NCBI RefSeq assembly: GCF_002119725.1
Contig: NZ_CP021109.1
Span: forward strand, 3,286,001-3,350,000
Source: Bordetella genomosp. 9
GTDB taxonomy: Bacteria > Pseudomonadota > Gammaproteobacteria > Burkholderiales > Burkholderiaceae_B
DNA: 64,000 nt
Direction: 5' to 3'
Positions within the stretch are counted from its first letter, which is position 1; the number at the start of each line of letters is the position of its first letter. Position numbers and translations under genes: made by a program. Shown here piece after piece: positions 62,803 to 64,000 of the stretch. Under the pieces are notes generated by a model that worked only from the letters and a program-made list of their open reading frames with translations, was not told the DNA's origin and ran no database searches.

Positions 62803-63949
62803 TATTCTGTTCGTCGTCCCCGATCTCCACCGCGGCGGCGTAGGCCGGTGCGTGTACTTCATGCTCGAGGAGCTGCCGCGGCACGGCCTGACGACGTCGC
62901 TGTTCTGCATGCGCGAAATCGAGCACGAGTTCGCGCCCACCAAGGCCCGGGTGACGCGCGGCATTGCCCGCAAGATGGGCAACCGCGCCATGCAGCTCGC
63001 CGCGCCCTGGGGGCTGATCCGGCTGCTGGCGACCATCCGCCGCGAAAAACCGGCGGTGGTGTGCTCGCATGGCTTGTTCTGCAACATTCTGGTGGCCGGG
63101 GCGCGCCTGCTCAGCCCCGGCAGCTTCCGTTCCGTGGCGTTCGAACACAACAGCCCCTCGGCGCATTACCGCGCCACCAGCCTGGGCGGCCTGAAGCGGC
63201 TGATGCTGCGCCTGTGCTACGGCGCCCACGACGACGTCGTGGGCGTCTCGCGGGGCGTCGTCCGGGACCTGGTGGCGATGGTGCCGGCATTGCGCGACAA
63301 GTGCCGGCACATCTACAACGGCATCCCGCTGGACGACGTGCGGACGCAAGCCAGCGCAGCCACCCCCATCGTGGCGCGCCCGGGCAAGATCCACGTCGTC
63401 TCCGTCGGGCGGCTGGTGCCCAACAAGGGATTCAAAACGCTGATCGAGGCCGCGCACCTGCTGAACGACCCCGACATCGTGTTCACGATCATCGGCGAAG
63501 GACCTCAGCGCCAGGAACTGGAAGCCATGATCGCGCAGCGGCAGCCGGCCTCGACGGTGCGGCTGGCCGGCCACGTGGACAACCCGTTTCCGCTGCTGGC
63601 CGACGCGGACATCTTCGTATCGGTGTCCGAGCGCGAGAGCTTCGGCATCGTCCTGGTGGAGGCGCTCTGCCTGGGCGTGCCCGTCGTGGCGACCGACTGT
63701 CCCTCGGGTCCGGCCGAAATCCTGGAGGACGGCAAGTTCGGCGAGCTGGTGCCCGTGGGCGACGCGGCCGCGGTGGCCGAAGCCATCCGGTCCCTGGTCC
63801 GGGACGCCGCGCGGCGCGAGCACCTGTCCGACCTGGGCCCGCAACGCGCCGAGGACTTCTCCCTGGAACGCCACTGCCGCAACGTCGCCGATCTCTTCCA
63901 GCCGTTGCTGCGCAAGCATGCGCTGGACCGCGTAGGAGCACGCACATGA
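62795..63949 (+). CDS. Glycosyltransferase, family 4 type
   Basis: GT-B fold enzyme of 384 residues. N-terminal VVPDLHRGGVGRCVYFMLEEL carries the Gly-rich acceptor loop; the C-terminal donor domain has VSVGRLVPNKGFKTLIEA and the E-x7-E signature ERESFGIVLVEAL. The ATG at 62795 is shortly after the end of the polymerase frame starts to overlap, and the longer frame upstream is not conserved. Donor unknown (UDP-, GDP- or dTDP-sugar). Confidence 0.92.
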   Translation: MVDILFVVPDLHRGGVGRCVYFMLEELPRHGLTTSLFCMREIEHEFAPTKARVTRGIARKMGNRAMQLAAPWGLIRLLATIRREKPAVVCSHGLFCNILVAGARLLSPGSFRSVAFEHNSPSAHYRATSLGGLKRLMLRLCYGAHDDVVGVSRGVVRDLVAMVPALRDKCRHIYNGIPLDDVRTQASAATPIVARPGKIHVVSVGRLVPNKGFKTLIEAAHLLNDPDIVFTIIGEGPQRQELEAMIAQRQPASTVRLAGHVDNPFPLLADADIFVSVSERESFGIVLVEALCLGVPVVATDCPSGPAEILEDGKFGELVPVGDAAAVAEAIRSLVRDAARREHLSDLGPQRAEDFSLERHCRNVADLFQPLLRKHALDRVGART

Positions 63950-64000
63950 ACCGCATCCCGGTTTCCGTCATCGTCATGACGAAGAACGAAGAGCGCAACA
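63946..64000 (+). CDS. Start of a family 2 glycosyltransferase (cut by the window end)
   Basis: Only the first 18 residues are present, MNRIPVSVIVMTKNEERN, which is the standard first strand and loop of family 2 glycosyltransferases. The ATG overlaps the previous stop by ATGA, so it continues the same operon. Nothing more can be said from this window. Confidence 0.75.
   Translation, partial: MNRIPVSVIVMTKNEERN

Noticed and set aside
1..64000. CRISPR arrays, insertion sequences, prophage, tRNA and rRNA genes
   Set aside because: No short regularly spaced repeats, transposase or integrase motifs, cloverleaf patterns or rRNA blocks were seen on either strand; a dedicated search would be needed to exclude short remnants.

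Overview
The window is a dense, high-GC (roughly two thirds G+C) chromosomal segment of a betaproteobacterium. Gene order and families point to the Burkholderiales, most likely Alcaligenaceae close to Bordetella or Achromobacter: a solitary RnfB-type ferredoxin followed by nth, the DUF2863-earP-efp block, two Bug/TctC-type solute-binding proteins, and many branched-chain and TRAP uptake systems. I saw no tRNA, rRNA, CRISPR array, insertion sequence or prophage gene. The genus is inference from family content; no search was run.

Region by region: 0-1.2 kb, end of rnfB and nth. 1.3-6.1 kb, a five-gene branched-chain amino-acid-type ABC importer. 6.1-7.5 kb, an M4 protease of the protealysin type with its emfourin-type inhibitor. 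7.7-10.4 kb, aconitase. 10.5-11.5 kb, a Bug protein. 11.7-15.0 kb, DUF2863, EarP and EF-P with the modified-type Arg32. 15.0-16.3 kb, an unrecognised Ser/Pro-rich protein. 16.3-23.4 kb, DUF1178 and a four-gene peptide ABC importer (minus strand). 23.6-29.6 kb, housekeeping and stress genes (nuclease, CorA, DUF72, UvrD-like helicase, PA2169-type protein). 29.7-33.9 kb, LysR, divergent Bug protein, FAD monooxygenase and a second DUF72 protein. 34-37 kb, a tandem structured repeat, inositol-phosphatase-like protein, serine acetyltransferase and sirtuin.

The 37.1-45.6 kb region is a complete catabolic unit. An IclR-led, tightly overlapping minus-strand operon (regulator, thiolase, acyl-CoA ligase, two PCC/DUF296 proteins, SDR) faces a TRAP importer (DctP plus fused DctQM). 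Two 17-bp operators of the same pattern (GGTCCA-N5-TGGACC) flank the shared promoter region. The natural reading is import, CoA activation and thiolytic cleavage of an unknown carboxylate. The two PCC proteins are the least explained part.

From 47.3 kb to the end runs an exopolysaccharide locus of the Wzx/Wzy type. It has galE, a degenerate phosphohexomutase, a Wzc-type tyrosine kinase and a Wza-type export lipoprotein on the minus strand. Divergent from these are a WcaJ-like initiating transferase, Gmm-like Nudix hydrolase, ManC, Gmd, GDP-fucose synthase, flippase, glycosyltransferases and a polymerase. It should make a fucose-containing capsule or slime. The locus continues past the window.

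The most interesting signals are the twin IclR operators with the PCC-pair pathway, a phosphohexomutase homologue that lacks its phosphoserine, a three-copy structured intergenic repeat containing DnaA-box-like 9-mers, an unrecognised possible effector protein, and several strong hairpins at gene boundaries.
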